DNA of 64,000 nucleotides from JBDREC01 sp043820105 [NCBI: Pseudomonadota bacterium] (GTDB lineage: Bacteria; Bdellovibrionota_F; JAHFAK01). Location: assembly GCA_043820105.1 (NCBI GenBank), contig JBDREC010000010.1, positions 62,001 to 126,000 of the forward strand. The letters run 5' to 3'. The notes under the pieces were generated by a model. That model saw only the letters and a list, made by a program, of their open reading frames with translations. It did no database searches and was not told the origin of the DNA. The position numbers and the translations under genes are program-made. Of the stretch, positions 19,100-28,397 are shown one piece after another (positions within the stretch are counted from its first letter, which is position 1; every line of letters begins with the position of its first letter).

Positions 19100-20200
19100 T
19101 TATTCCTCTGCCTTAAACCAATCCTTAGAAATTTTAAACCCTTGAGCTTTTGCTTCTTCATAAAAAGATGGCATTTTGCCTGTTGCAATGTGCTTGCAAT
19201 TTAGTTTTCCATCTTCATTTGCAGAAATAATTTTATTTAGAAAAATATCATTAATAACATAATGCCCATTAAGATCTAATTCTACTATTTCAGAAATGTG
19301 TGTTACCTTCCTTGAACCATCTCTAAGTCTGGACGCCTGAACAACAAGATCAATAGCAGAGGCTATTTGATTTTTGATGGCCAGGTGAGGCAAGTCAACT
19401 CCTGCCATTAAAGCAAGGGTTTCAAGCCTGCTCATAGTCTGCCTTGGATCATTAGCATGAACAGTGGTCATTGAGCCAGAGTGACCAGTATTCATGGCTT
19501 GCAAGAGATCAAGTGCTTCTCCACCCCTAATTTCACCGATTATAACCCTATCAGGACGCATTCTTAGTGAAGATTTAACAAGCTCTCTAATTGGAACCGC
19601 GCCTTCGCCATTTTTATCAGGGGCCTTTGTCTCCATGGGAACAATATGATCCTGCTGTAATTGAAGTTCTGATGAATCTTCAATAATTATAATTCTTTCA
19701 TTATTAGGAATTAAGGAAGATACGACATTCAGCAAAGTCGTCTTACCAGAAGAAGTTCCACCTGATACAACAATATTTTTTTTAAGTTGAATACAGAGGT
19801 TTAAAAATTTGGCGCAATCAACATTCATTGAACCAAAACCAACAAGTTGTTTTATTGTCAGGCTTTCCTTGAAAAACTTTCGAATAGCAATATAAGCACC
19901 AAAGCGAGCACATGGAGGAACTACAATATGAATTCTAGAACCATCTGGTAGCCTTGCATCCAATGTTGGCCTGTCTTCACTAATAACTCGACCCATATAT
20001 TGAGCAATGTTTCTAACTGCTGCCATCAAGGCTTCTTCACTTGGAAAAGTAGTTTCTGCTTTATGTAGTTTACCGCCTTTTTCAAAATATATTCTATCAG
20101 GGCCATTAACCATAACTTCTGAAACATCATCATCATCAAGATACATATTTATTGGACCTAAATAGGCTTTGGTGGATTCACCAAGTACATCATTACTCAT
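19100..20200 (-). CDS. cpaF: CpaF/VirB11-type secretion ATPase
   Basis: Hexameric ATPase of type IV pilus/Tad or type II-like secretion. N-terminal domain (about 15-120) contains 'DDDVSEVMVNGPDRIYFEKGGKL', typical of CpaF. Walker A is SGGTSSGKTTLLN (about 144-156), followed by an Asp box 'IIIIEDSSELQL', a His box, and Walker B region 'RPDRVIIGEIRGGEALDLL'. The length of 366 residues lacks the longer CpaF N-terminus and any FHA domain. No other Tad/pilus gene is nearby; instead it starts 1 base after the pgsA stop, with AAGGAAG inside the end of pgsA, so it is cotranscribed with a phospholipid enzyme. Confidence 0.88.
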   Translation of the reverse strand: MSNDVLGESTKAYLGPINMYLDDDDVSEVMVNGPDRIYFEKGGKLHKAETTFPSEEALMAAVRNIAQYMGRVISEDRPTLDARLPDGSRIHIVVPPCARFGAYIAIRKFFKESLTIKQLVGFGSMNVDCAKFLNLCIQLKKNIVVSGGTSSGKTTLLNVVSSLIPNNERIIIIEDSSELQLQQDHIVPMETKAPDKNGEGAVPIRELVKSSLRMRPDRVIIGEIRGGEALDLLQAMNTGHSGSMTTVHANDPRQTMSRLETLALMAGVDLPHLAIKNQIASAIDLVVQASRLRDGSRKVTHISEIVELDLNGHYVINDIFLNKIISANEDGKLNCKHIATGKMPSFYEEAKAQGFKISKDWFKAEE

Positions 20201-20201
20201 T

Positions 20202-20795
20202 TTATTTTTCTTCCTTTACTTTTTCATTGCCTGACCAATCCCTTTTTAGTTTATCAAAATAATCCCATCCTGAATACAACGAAAGTCCCATTCCAACTAA
20301 CAATAAAATAAAGCCAACTTCATTCCACGTAACACCAAAAAAATTATTTTGAGGCCCCATAATCAACATTACTGCAGCTATACTTAAAACTAAGGTCTTT
20401 TTCTTACCCCAATTTGAGGCGGAAATTATTATGCCCTCAGAAGAAGCAATACCCCGAAGACCTGTTATCGCTATTTCCCTTCCAATAATTATAACAACAA
20501 TCCAGGCAGGAATCATTTTTAAAGGAATAAGCATAACTAAACCAGCTAGCATCAAAAGTTTATCAGCTAAAGGATCTAGAAGTTTACCAGCCTTAGAGGT
20601 TTTTTCAAGTTTCCTGGCTAAGTAACCATCTAAAAGATCAGACAAAGAAGAGATAGTAAAAATAATGGCAGCTATCAAACGCGTCCACCGGCAGTCCCAA
20701 AGAAGAAATACCATTATTAAAGGAATAGAAGCTATCCTGGTTACTGAAATAATGTTGGGTAACTCCCAAAATTTTTGGCCATTTTGCTCAAACAT
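20202..20795 (-). CDS. pgsA: CDP-diacylglycerol-glycerol-3-phosphate 3-phosphatidyltransferase
   Basis: First committed step of phosphatidylglycerol synthesis in the inner membrane. The CDP-alcohol phosphatidyltransferase signature DGYLARKLEKTSKAG followed by LLDPLADK carries the catalytic Asp residues. Several membrane helices are evident, and the length (~197 residues) is standard. ATG 20795 is preferred over 20810 because AAAGG lies between them. It is translationally coupled to cpaF. Confidence 0.9.
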   Translation of the reverse strand: MFEQNGQKFWELPNIISVTRIASIPLIMVFLLWDCRWTRLIAAIIFTISSLSDLLDGYLARKLEKTSKAGKLLDPLADKLLMLAGLVMLIPLKMIPAWIVVIIIGREIAITGLRGIASSEGIIISASNWGKKKTLVLSIAAVMLIMGPQNNFFGVTWNEVGFILLLVGMGLSLYSGWDYFDKLKRDWSGNEKVKEEK

Positions 20796-20882
20796 TATTC
20801 TGCCTTTCATTTTATTTTTATTAGTTCATTTATATTACTAGATTATTGTAATTTGTAAAACATTTTTTTTAAATTTTAAAGA

Positions 20883-22373
20883 CTATTTGTCCTTTTCAAA
20901 TTCAAAAATCGCTAAATATGATTTTTCAGTAAAGAAAGGCTCCTTATCCTTTATGTTCAAATTAAAGGATTCAGGGAAAGGTTTAAATTTCAGGCTTTCA
21001 AGGACTTGGTTCAGGTAAAATGCCATTAAGTCTGAACTTATAAGACTTGAATAGTCCATATCATCACTTTTATCCATAGATATTCCCAATGTTTCGGAAA
21101 AAGAATTCGAAATATCTATTTTTTTAATTTTTATTTTATCTTTTTTTGATTTCGCTATCAATGCTCTTTCATCATTGTCCCAAATCAAATCAATTGCTGC
21201 TTCAACGCTAAAATTACCCAAAACAATCTTATTACCCTGGTCATTTTTTATTACCTCAATACTGTCCTGACTAAAATAAAGAGAATCATCAGTAATTGTA
21301 AAAAAGGTAGGGCTTTGAGGAAGGTTAATACTAATATCGTCAGAAATTTCCAAAACTAAGCCTTCTTGCTTTTTTTCAAAAACTGTTGAAACCAGAGCAT
21401 TGGGAACTTCGCATGGAATATTCATTACAACATTTTTACCTCCTGAAAGAGCAGCATAAAACTCTTTAACAAATTCATCATCAGTAATAATTCGACTCTC
21501 TTTTTGGACCATGCTTTTAACTTTATCAGGTTTAGAAAAATATACTATAATACCAAAACTATTTTCACCTTCACTTTTTTCATAAGATTTAAAAGTAAGC
21601 CTTTCAAACTTGTTTAAATAATCTTTATCTAAATAAATAACTTTATTAATTATGATTTTTTCAAACAAAGGAAAAAGCTTAGTAGATGCATTGCTTTTTA
21701 CATAGTTTGCAAATTCATCTTCTATAAACTGGCTAATTAAACCTTCTATTTCAGACTCAAGTGGCCCAGGAAGTCCCTCAAGGAAATCAATGTTAGTTTT
21801 ATTAACTGAAACTGTAACATCCCCCATTTGTAATAAATTATTTTCGTCTACATAGCTGACTGCTTCAAGGTCTAATTTATTGATACTTGCTTTAAACTTA
21901 ATATTAGGAAAATTAACACATAATAAACCATCTCCAGAAATAAAAAGATTACCAGAAATTTCTATATCTTCGATTGTCTCTTCAAATTGCCAGGCAAGTT
22001 TTGTGTCAGCCTGTGCTTCTTGTTTAAAAAGGTCTATATTTGAAAAATTACTCGAAATAGTTAGCTCATTTAAAAACCCCATGGAATAGTCACACCCCAA
22101 AACTGTATCTTTAAGAGGCTCAACTTTTTCAATTGTAAAATTTTCTTCTAAAACCTCGGAAAAATTCTTGTTTATTTGCTCTGCAGGGAAAAAAACAAAA
22201 AAAAGATTTTTATCAATATCCTGAGTATTATTAAGACCAGAGAAACTATAATCAGCCATAATCACAACTTTATTTTCATTTTGCTTTTCTTTTGGAACCT
22301 TTTTGCATGCTAAAATTGCAAATATACAAAGACAAAAAAGTGATAAAAGAACTATTTTCTTTAAAAAATTCAT
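20883..22373 (-). CDS. Lipoprotein of unknown function
   Basis: Lipobox FAILAC (Cys about 23) after a hydrophobic signal; ~473 mature residues. No domain is recognised. The pattern of alternating beta-like segments with an amphipathic stretch ('LEGLPGPLESEIEGLISQF', about 197-215) could suggest a lipid-binding tubular (TULIP-like) fold, but this is only a guess. No sigma-54 site precedes it. Confidence 0.75.
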   Translation of the reverse strand: MNFLKKIVLLSLFCLCIFAILACKKVPKEKQNENKVVIMADYSFSGLNNTQDIDKNLFFVFFPAEQINKNFSEVLEENFTIEKVEPLKDTVLGCDYSMGFLNELTISSNFSNIDLFKQEAQADTKLAWQFEETIEDIEISGNLFISGDGLLCVNFPNIKFKASINKLDLEAVSYVDENNLLQMGDVTVSVNKTNIDFLEGLPGPLESEIEGLISQFIEDEFANYVKSNASTKLFPLFEKIIINKVIYLDKDYLNKFERLTFKSYEKSEGENSFGIIVYFSKPDKVKSMVQKESRIITDDEFVKEFYAALSGGKNVVMNIPCEVPNALVSTVFEKKQEGLVLEISDDISINLPQSPTFFTITDDSLYFSQDSIEVIKNDQGNKIVLGNFSVEAAIDLIWDNDERALIAKSKKDKIKIKKIDISNSFSETLGISMDKSDDMDYSSLISSDLMAFYLNQVLESLKFKPFPESFNLNIKDKEPFFTEKSYLAIFEFEKDK

Positions 22374-22448
22374 TTATAATAATTATAGCTAGTTAAATAA
22401 AATACACATACGCGATTTGACGCAAACTGTCAATGGTTAGTTTTTTGA

Positions 22449-23417
22449 TTATATTTTGCCAATAAAATGAGTCCCGGTTTTTCCATCAAGGGCTTCACCA
22501 AGACATTCAGGGGCAGTAATAAGCCCCCTTTTTCCTCCAGCTAATAAAAATTCATAGATTGCCTCAACCTTGGGTCCCATGCTGCCAGCTGGAAAATGAC
22601 CTGCCTCAATAAGCCTTCTGGTTTCTTCTAAAGTAATTGCACTTAAAGCAGTTTCATTTTCTTTTTTAAAGTTTAAGTAAACATTTGGTACTTCGGTTAG
22701 AATTATCAAAAGATCAGCTTTAACCTTCTGAGCAATAATGCTGGAGGTTGAATCTTTATCTACCACAGCTTCAACACCTGCAAATTTTCCTTCCTGATTT
22801 TTAATAATAGGAATTCCGCCACCGCCACCTGCTATAACAACATGGCCTTCCATAGCTGATTCTTTAATTGATTTATGCTGAATAACTTTTATTGGTTTTG
22901 GTGAAGCAACAACTCTTCTCCAACCTCTTTTTCCAGCATCTTCTGCAACATCCCAACCAAGTTCAGCTTTTCTTTTCTCAGCATCTTCTTTAGTAATAAA
23001 TGGACCTACTGGTTTTGTTGGATTTTGAAAGGATGGATCGTCTTTATTAACAAGCACTTGTGTAATAAAAGTAACAACATATCTTTTTAGTTTTCTTTCA
23101 ATAAGATTATTTAACATTGCTTGCTGTAAAGTATACCCAAGGCTTCCTTCTGTATCTGCAACTAAAACATCAAGGGGCATAGGTTCTACCTGATCCCTTG
23201 AAATTTCATTTTTCAATAAAAGGTTTCCAACTTGTGGACCATTTCCATGAGTAATAACAATATTGTACCCTCTCTCAATCAGAACCATCAGCTGTTTGCA
23301 AATAAGATCAGCGTTTTTTTCATATACTTCACATGTTGCTTTTTCACCTTTTCCCATAAAGGCATGGCCGCCCAAAGCTACCACAACCAAAGGAGTATGT
23401 TTATTATTTTCACTCAT
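22449..23417 (-). CDS. arcC: Carbamate kinase
   Basis: Interconverts carbamoyl phosphate + ADP and carbamate/ammonia + ATP, usually the last step of arginine deiminase or ureidoglycine-type catabolism. Visible motifs: 'VVVALGGHAFM' at the start, 'VITHGNGPQVGNLLL', 'VIAGGGGGIPI', 'AVVDKDSTSSIIAQKV' and 'GSMGPKVEAIYEFL'. 322 residues from ATG 23417 is the normal length. I chose this start because GAGG lies ~9 bases upstream, inside the alternative start at 23432. No arcA/arcB neighbours are present in the window, so the source of carbamoyl phosphate is unclear. Confidence 0.93.
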   Translation of the reverse strand: MSENNKHTPLVVVALGGHAFMGKGEKATCEVYEKNADLICKQLMVLIERGYNIVITHGNGPQVGNLLLKNEISRDQVEPMPLDVLVADTEGSLGYTLQQAMLNNLIERKLKRYVVTFITQVLVNKDDPSFQNPTKPVGPFITKEDAEKRKAELGWDVAEDAGKRGWRRVVASPKPIKVIQHKSIKESAMEGHVVIAGGGGGIPIIKNQEGKFAGVEAVVDKDSTSSIIAQKVKADLLIILTEVPNVYLNFKKENETALSAITLEETRRLIEAGHFPAGSMGPKVEAIYEFLLAGGKRGLITAPECLGEALDGKTGTHFIGKI

Positions 23418-23529
23418 AAATTCAAACCTCATTTATAATAAAGAAAAAACGATCTATACATTCTAAACTCATAGCTTTCAAGCTAAATTTACATTTACTT
23501 TATGAAAAGAGAGCTTTTTTTTAAACTAT

Positions 23530-24789
23530 TTATAACTGCACATAAGAAAACGGAAGCCTTATTAGCATTTCTGCAAAATAAATAGAAAGCCTTATAAAAA
23601 AAACATTTAATTTTATAAGCTCAAATGAAATATCTTCGGAAAAATAATAAACAAGTTGGGCAAAGAAATTCAGGGGAACTACAATAAAAGAAATAATAGG
23701 TCCGATAAATAAGTTTGATAGAAGAAAGATAAGAGAAACTGATTTGAAATAAAATAAAACAAAAGGCATTATTCCCAACCATGCTGCTAAGGAAACTAGG
23801 ATTATTTCAAAAATCTTTTTAATAAAATATTTTTGTTTTTTTGCCAATTTTTTAATCAGTGGTATTCCCAAATAGATAATAGAAATGACTGCTGCAAATG
23901 TAAGCTGAAAAGAAACACTAAATAGCGATTCAGGGTTAACAAACAGAATAACAAGTGCCGATTGAGCTAAGACAAGTTTGATATTAGTCTTTCTTTTAAA
24001 AGATAAGGAAACAAAATAAAACAATGAAAATATTACAGCTCTGGATGCGGCTTGAGCAAAACTAATTGTAGCCAGATAGAAGATTAGGATTAAGCTTATT
24101 AAATAAGGATAGAAAAACAGATACGAATTAAATATTTTTTTATTTCTGTGTAAAATAAGTAATGGCAGCTTAAAAATTCTTAATAAAATAAAGGCTAGAA
24201 TTCCGATGTGAAACCCAGAAATAACAAAAAGGTGATAGATTCCAGCTCTTTTTAGAATATCAAAAACCTTATCCTTGATAAATCGTGAATTTCCAGATAA
24301 AAAGGCACTTGTAACACCTGAGTCATCAAGCTTTAATGCTGTCTTTGAAAGACTTTTACTAGATAAAGCCATTGGAAACGGACCCTGATTAATATTTGTT
24401 ATTAATCCATCGTAATATAAAAAGGCAACATATTCTGCTTTAAACCTTCCTTTGTATTTATTAGGAAATAGTTTAATAAAAAGCTCTAGCTCATCATAAA
24501 TCATAATATCTTTTTCAATATTTTTTAAGATTAAAAAAATTTTTCCAAAATCTCCTTTTTCCTTATTAATTTGCAATATCTTCAAAAGCCCATAAGACCG
24601 ATCATCACGTGAGTCTTTTATATTAAGGACCCTTGCTTTGATTAAATTTTTTTTATTCAACAAATTTTCGTCAAGAGCTAACCTTTTTGAAAGTCTAATA
24701 ATTTTTCCAAATTCTGGAAAATAAAAACCAAAAACCAAACAAAGCACATAAATAAACAAAGCAAGATATATTAAATTGGTCTGCTTCAT
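23530..24789 (-). CDS. comEC: ComEC/Rec2-family DNA-uptake membrane protein
   Basis: Inner-membrane channel for single-stranded DNA in natural transformation. An N-terminal soluble OB-like region is followed by the hallmark 'HLFVISGFHIGILAFIL' (about 190-207) and multiple membrane segments to the C-terminus. At ~419 residues it has the Competence core but lacks the C-terminal metallo-beta-lactamase domain of longer ComEC proteins. ATG 24789 with GGGAG five bases upstream is better than the in-frame ATG 24876. Divergent from hemD. Confidence 0.83.
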   Translation of the reverse strand: MKQTNLIYLALFIYVLCLVFGFYFPEFGKIIRLSKRLALDENLLNKKNLIKARVLNIKDSRDDRSYGLLKILQINKEKGDFGKIFLILKNIEKDIMIYDELELFIKLFPNKYKGRFKAEYVAFLYYDGLITNINQGPFPMALSSKSLSKTALKLDDSGVTSAFLSGNSRFIKDKVFDILKRAGIYHLFVISGFHIGILAFILLRIFKLPLLILHRNKKIFNSYLFFYPYLISLILIFYLATISFAQAASRAVIFSLFYFVSLSFKRKTNIKLVLAQSALVILFVNPESLFSVSFQLTFAAVISIIYLGIPLIKKLAKKQKYFIKKIFEIILVSLAAWLGIMPFVLFYFKSVSLIFLLSNLFIGPIISFIVVPLNFFAQLVYYFSEDISFELIKLNVFFIRLSIYFAEMLIRLPFSYVQL

Positions 24790-24897
24790 AGACTCCCATG
24801 AACAAAAAAGAAAATGTTGCAAAATTTTTATTTTTACATGAATCTGTATTCTAACAGCATGCAATTTAGATGCCACTTTGTAAGGTGAAAACGAGAA

Positions 24898-25695
24898 ATG
24901 CTTTTAGAAAAAGAAAAACCACTATTAAATAAAATTATTGTTACAACCAGACAGCACAGTCCCAATGATCCTTTAATTCTAAAACTTACAGAGCTGGGAG
25001 CAAAAGCATTTGCTTTTCCAACAATTAAAACAGAAATTCATGCGGATGAGAATCTGTTTATAAAAACAATTTCAACCTTTGATGATTATCATTCCACAAT
25101 ATTTACATCTGCAAATGCTGTGAAATATTTTTTTGAATTATTAAATCAAAAAAAGCTTAATCCCAATTTACAAAGTAAATTATTTTGTGTGATAGGAGAT
25201 TCAACAGAAAAGACATTAAAAGCACATATAAAAAATCCAACTCTTATAAAACCCAAAGAAGCATGTGCTGAAAGCATCCTGGAGTTATATAAATCCCTAA
25301 TCCTTAATAAAAATGAAAAGATACTTTACATTCGACCAAAAACAACAAGAGAACTTCTTTGTAAGGGCTTTGCGAAAATATATTTATCTCTTGATGAACT
25401 AGTGGTCTATAAAACGATATTTAACTGTGATGAATCTCTTAAACAAAAGCTCGAAAACATGCTTAAAAATAATCAGGTAAACCTTGTCACCTTTACATCT
25501 CCATCAACTTTCAATAATTTCATGAAAATATTTCCTGAATGTTTATTAAAAAAAGCAAAAGGGCTTAAAATTGCATCAATCGGTGCAGTCACTAAAAACG
25601 CTATTGAGCAAAAAGGTTTAATCGTGGATATTGTGCCTGATATTTTTAATATCGATTCCCTACTAGAAGCTATCCTTTTATATTATTCAAAATAA
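24898..25695 (+). CDS. hemD: Uroporphyrinogen-III synthase
   Basis: Cyclises hydroxymethylbilane in haem/sirohaem biosynthesis. HemD sequences are poorly conserved, but the pattern is typical: 'IIVTTRQHSPNDPLILKLTELGA' at the N-terminus, 'TIFTSANAVKYFFELL' (about 72-87), 'FCVIGDSTEKTLKA', 'ILYIRPKTTRELL', 'VTFTSPSTFNNFMKIF' and 'IASIGAVTKNAI'. 265 residues fits the family. No other haem genes are adjacent. Confidence 0.85.
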   Translation: MLLEKEKPLLNKIIVTTRQHSPNDPLILKLTELGAKAFAFPTIKTEIHADENLFIKTISTFDDYHSTIFTSANAVKYFFELLNQKKLNPNLQSKLFCVIGDSTEKTLKAHIKNPTLIKPKEACAESILELYKSLILNKNEKILYIRPKTTRELLCKGFAKIYLSLDELVVYKTIFNCDESLKQKLENMLKNNQVNLVTFTSPSTFNNFMKIFPECLLKKAKGLKIASIGAVTKNAIEQKGLIVDIVPDIFNIDSLLEAILLYYSK

Positions 25696-25725
25696 ATTCT
25701 TTACAAAAAGGCATAATTTTATCCA

Positions 25726-25814
25726 TTTTAAACATAAAACATTAACTTTTCAAAACCTTTCTATTTAAAATCATAGATCTTTTTATGTTTTTTAATCCTG
25801 GTACACTCTTTGCA
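25726..25814 (+). promoter_or_regulatory. Sigma-54 promoter with upstream activator box for the caspase-like lipoprotein
   Basis: The -24/-12 element TGGTACACTCTTTGCA is at 25799-25814 (GG and GC ten bases apart). A diverged activator box TTTTAAACATAAAACA starts at 25726, 73 bases upstream, the same spacing as at the other sites in this window. The leader to the gene is ~100 bases. Confidence 0.65.
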
Positions 25815-25862
25815 AAAGATATTCTATGGGCCTGTCATGTATAGGGAAATGATGACAAGGGG

Positions 25863-25904
25863 GCCTTGAAGGAAGATATGTACTTGTATTTTTAAATTTC
25901 AAGG
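25863..25904 (+). promoter_or_regulatory. Possible hairpin masking the ribosome-binding site
   Basis: CCTTGAA at 25863-25869 is complementary to TTCAAGG at 25898-25904, whose 3' end forms the start of the AAGGAGG ribosome-binding site of the lipoprotein gene at 25915. Adjacent GGGCC/GGCCC bases could extend the pairing. This suggests, but does not prove, control at the level of translation. Confidence 0.35.
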
Positions 25905-25914
25905 AGGTGGCCCT

Positions 25915-27246
25915 ATGAGTTTATGGAAAAAAATTGCCTTGCTGCTCATCACTTTAATTTTTTCATCTTTTATAATTACCAGCTGTGGTTTTGATTCAAC
26001 AAACGCTTCAGATCTTGAGATAGCTGATGATTCCATTGAAATTGAAAGCATAGTAGATGAAGGGATCATAATGGAAACAGGTGAAGCCTCAGAAGGTTAC
26101 GCTTTGGAGGCTGATAGCACAAAGGAATCTGGCTCTCAGGCGACTGAAAGCGAGTCTGAAAAAGATTATGAAAGAAATAATCCGAGTTTGTCTTTTCTGG
26201 ACAATTTGGAATTTTCAAAAAACAACTTCCTGGATATTGGTAACAAGCCAGGCAATAACAAAGACAGTGATGATAATGAAAGTAGTTTCGAAAATGGAAT
26301 TCTCGCTGGAAATAAACTGAATGATATTTCCCAAATTATAACAATAGATCTCATTTTTACAGGGGACAAATTCAAATGTTCTGCTCGTTCAAGTAAAACA
26401 TCAGGCGATTTTAAAGGTTCTGCATCCTTAGTTTATTTTTACATGGGTGATGATACTCTAACCACAATTGCCCAAGAAACTACAAAATTATCAAACGCAT
26501 TTACAGGTTATGATCATAAGGTTCTGATGTACGATGATGCCTCAACTGTTGCTTCAAAATTTCTCAGCGCAAGCGCCATAAATCAGGCCGACGTAATTTA
26601 CCATCCAACAAAGGACAATTTTTTTAACGCCATACTTGACACTGTTGAAAAGGGATATTTCCTTGATATTTATATAATCTCTCATGGTAACATTAAATCA
26701 AATGGGGTGCCCTATTTTGTTTCAGCAGATAACAACATAAAAGGAACAGATATTGCTTCAAAACTGGGCGATTATGGCTGCAATGAAATCCCCATCAGAA
26801 TGGTTTATACTGTTGCCTGTTATCAGTCAGCAATGAATTCCTATTGGACAAGTGTTGGTGCTAAAGCAGTTGTTGGATCACAATATATAAATTTTTATCC
26901 AAACCAATTTAATAAATTTGCTGAATCCTGGACACTCGGAAATAATTTTGAAACTGCTCTTGATAAAGCAAATACTGAAGGCTCAAGAACCGTTGCCCAA
27001 GCTTATATATATTACCTTGGCTTAAAATATGCAAATCAGGGAGATTGCGGTGCCTGGCCAAATGTTTTAGGTGAAAATGCCTGTGCAGAATGGTTCTTTA
27101 CTGAAGGTGGGCCCTATACTTTGGAAGATGATTATAATGACAATAAATCCGGAAAACAAAACATGACTATTTCGTCAAAAAAGATTATTACAGGCGATGA
27201 AACGATTAGCATTTCAAGTGAAGTAAGCTGGAATTTGCCAAACTAA
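25915..27246 (+). CDS. Lipoprotein with caspase-like (clan CD) His/Cys domain
   Basis: Signal with lipobox TSC (Cys24), then a ~100-residue acidic Ser/Glu/Asp-rich linker. The C-terminal domain (about 145-400) shows 'DIYIISHGN' with H257 and 'IRMVYTVACYQS' with C302. This His-Gly then Ala-Cys pair, each at the end of a hydrophobic strand and 45 residues apart, is the dyad layout of clan CD cysteine peptidases (caspase, gingipain, clostripain, C13/C14 types). The following 'VGAKAVVGSQYIN' also fits that fold ('G A..V.G' strand). I infer a surface- or periplasm-anchored protease or a pseudo-enzyme. A strong AAGGAGG precedes the start; it is expressed from its own sigma-54-type promoter. Confidence 0.68.
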   Translation: MSLWKKIALLLITLIFSSFIITSCGFDSTNASDLEIADDSIEIESIVDEGIIMETGEASEGYALEADSTKESGSQATESESEKDYERNNPSLSFLDNLEFSKNNFLDIGNKPGNNKDSDDNESSFENGILAGNKLNDISQIITIDLIFTGDKFKCSARSSKTSGDFKGSASLVYFYMGDDTLTTIAQETTKLSNAFTGYDHKVLMYDDASTVASKFLSASAINQADVIYHPTKDNFFNAILDTVEKGYFLDIYIISHGNIKSNGVPYFVSADNNIKGTDIASKLGDYGCNEIPIRMVYTVACYQSAMNSYWTSVGAKAVVGSQYINFYPNQFNKFAESWTLGNNFETALDKANTEGSRTVAQAYIYYLGLKYANQGDCGAWPNVLGENACAEWFFTEGGPYTLEDDYNDNKSGKQNMTISSKKIITGDETISISSEVSWNLPN

Positions 27247-27259
27247 TAAATTTCATATT

Positions 27260-28294
27260 TTAAACCTTTTCTCCAAAACCAAATGGCAAAAAAGAAAATC
27301 CAAAGCCAAAAATTGGTTGAAAATTCTCCTTATCAACTCCAAAGAAAAATGATGGTCTAAGCTTATGAAATTTTAAAACTGAGGGATATAAATTTAATCT
27401 AAATAAAAGATTATCAGTTCCATTAATTATTAAAGATGAAATTAGTGAATCATTTCTATCATAAAATATCCCAGCTGAATATATCATTTCAAGCTCCAAA
27501 GGAACAACCATTGATTGCCCAAAACCTGCTGATACATGCTTTTCTTTATCTATTTCATAACTCAATCCAAATAGCGTTGTCATACCAACATATGCAAATG
27601 GCGTAAGCTTTGACCCATAAACCTCAGGACGAATAGCATAATTCAAACCGATATTTCTAAATTTATTATATACAGGATCATAAATCGGTTGGTGATGCCA
27701 CATGGCTGGTTTAATATATTTTTTAACAAATTTACAAACAGGCTCAAAACTAAATAAAAGCATTCCAAGTGGATCAAAAATTAGTAAATCCGCGATCGGA
27801 TCAGAAGTTTCTGTGCTTCCTTTTTCTATACCTTCATTAATAAAACCCGAAGCATAAACTATCAAAACAGAAGCTAAATAACTATATGGCCTTTTAAAGC
27901 CGCGAGAATAAAGCCATTCCTCATTCATTTTGTATGAAATTCCATTTCCAAATAAATGCAGAAATAAATTAGGCACAACATTCACTGAAAGAAATTCATT
28001 TTGCAAAAACTGAGAAAAACCACCATCTGCTTCCAAAGAATTAAAAGGATGAAACACTTCATAAAAAACAGTTTCCATATGTTCATCAAAATCCTGAGTT
28101 GAAAAAGCCTCTGGAACCTGAGTTGTATCAAAGCCACCATTAATTATAAAGGTAAGTGGATTAAAATTAGCAGTAGATCCATAATCCAATTGATCATAAA
28201 AATAAAGCTTCTTCTCCAATTCCTCAGCAATTACAAATCTTGATAAAAATCCAAAAATAAATAATAAAAATATAATTGAATTTTTTTTTCCCAT
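27260..28294 (-). CDS. Exported protein, probable outer-membrane beta-rich protein
   Basis: Signal peptide (residues 1-23, ending VIA) then ~320 residues with aromatic-rich alternating strands towards the C-terminus, ending in F-G-F-type residues, as in outer-membrane barrels. A central segment 'DPIADLLIFDPLGMLLF' recalls DUF3943-like membrane-associated proteins, which I regard as only suggestive. ATG 28294 is preferred to an upstream GTG (28309). Converges with the caspase-like lipoprotein gene 13 bases away. Confidence 0.6.
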   Translation of the reverse strand: MGKKNSIIFLLFIFGFLSRFVIAEELEKKLYFYDQLDYGSTANFNPLTFIINGGFDTTQVPEAFSTQDFDEHMETVFYEVFHPFNSLEADGGFSQFLQNEFLSVNVVPNLFLHLFGNGISYKMNEEWLYSRGFKRPYSYLASVLIVYASGFINEGIEKGSTETSDPIADLLIFDPLGMLLFSFEPVCKFVKKYIKPAMWHHQPIYDPVYNKFRNIGLNYAIRPEVYGSKLTPFAYVGMTTLFGLSYEIDKEKHVSAGFGQSMVVPLELEMIYSAGIFYDRNDSLISSLIINGTDNLLFRLNLYPSVLKFHKLRPSFFFGVDKENFQPIFGFGFSFLPFGFGEKV

Positions 28295-28316
28295 AAAAGA
28301 TAATCTCACTTTAAAT

Positions 28317-28382
28317 TACCAAATACAAAATGGAATACTAAATACTAAATACCGAATACTGAATACCGAATACCAAATACCA
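28317..28382. repeat. Short tandem degenerate repeat, 'GAATACCGAATACT' family
   Basis: Tandem 7-base-type units (AATACTAAATACCGAATACTG and variants) between the outer-membrane protein gene and the EFR1-type ferredoxin gene. Same family as 18994-19097. The tract ends immediately before the AAGGAGA ribosome-binding site. Confidence 0.8.
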
Positions 28383-28397
28383 AGGAGACCCTATACT

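Noticed and set aside
22400-22447. Terminator between the lipoprotein and arcC
   Set aside because: Only a ~5-bp stem (AAACT/AGTTT) with a large loop; too weak to call.
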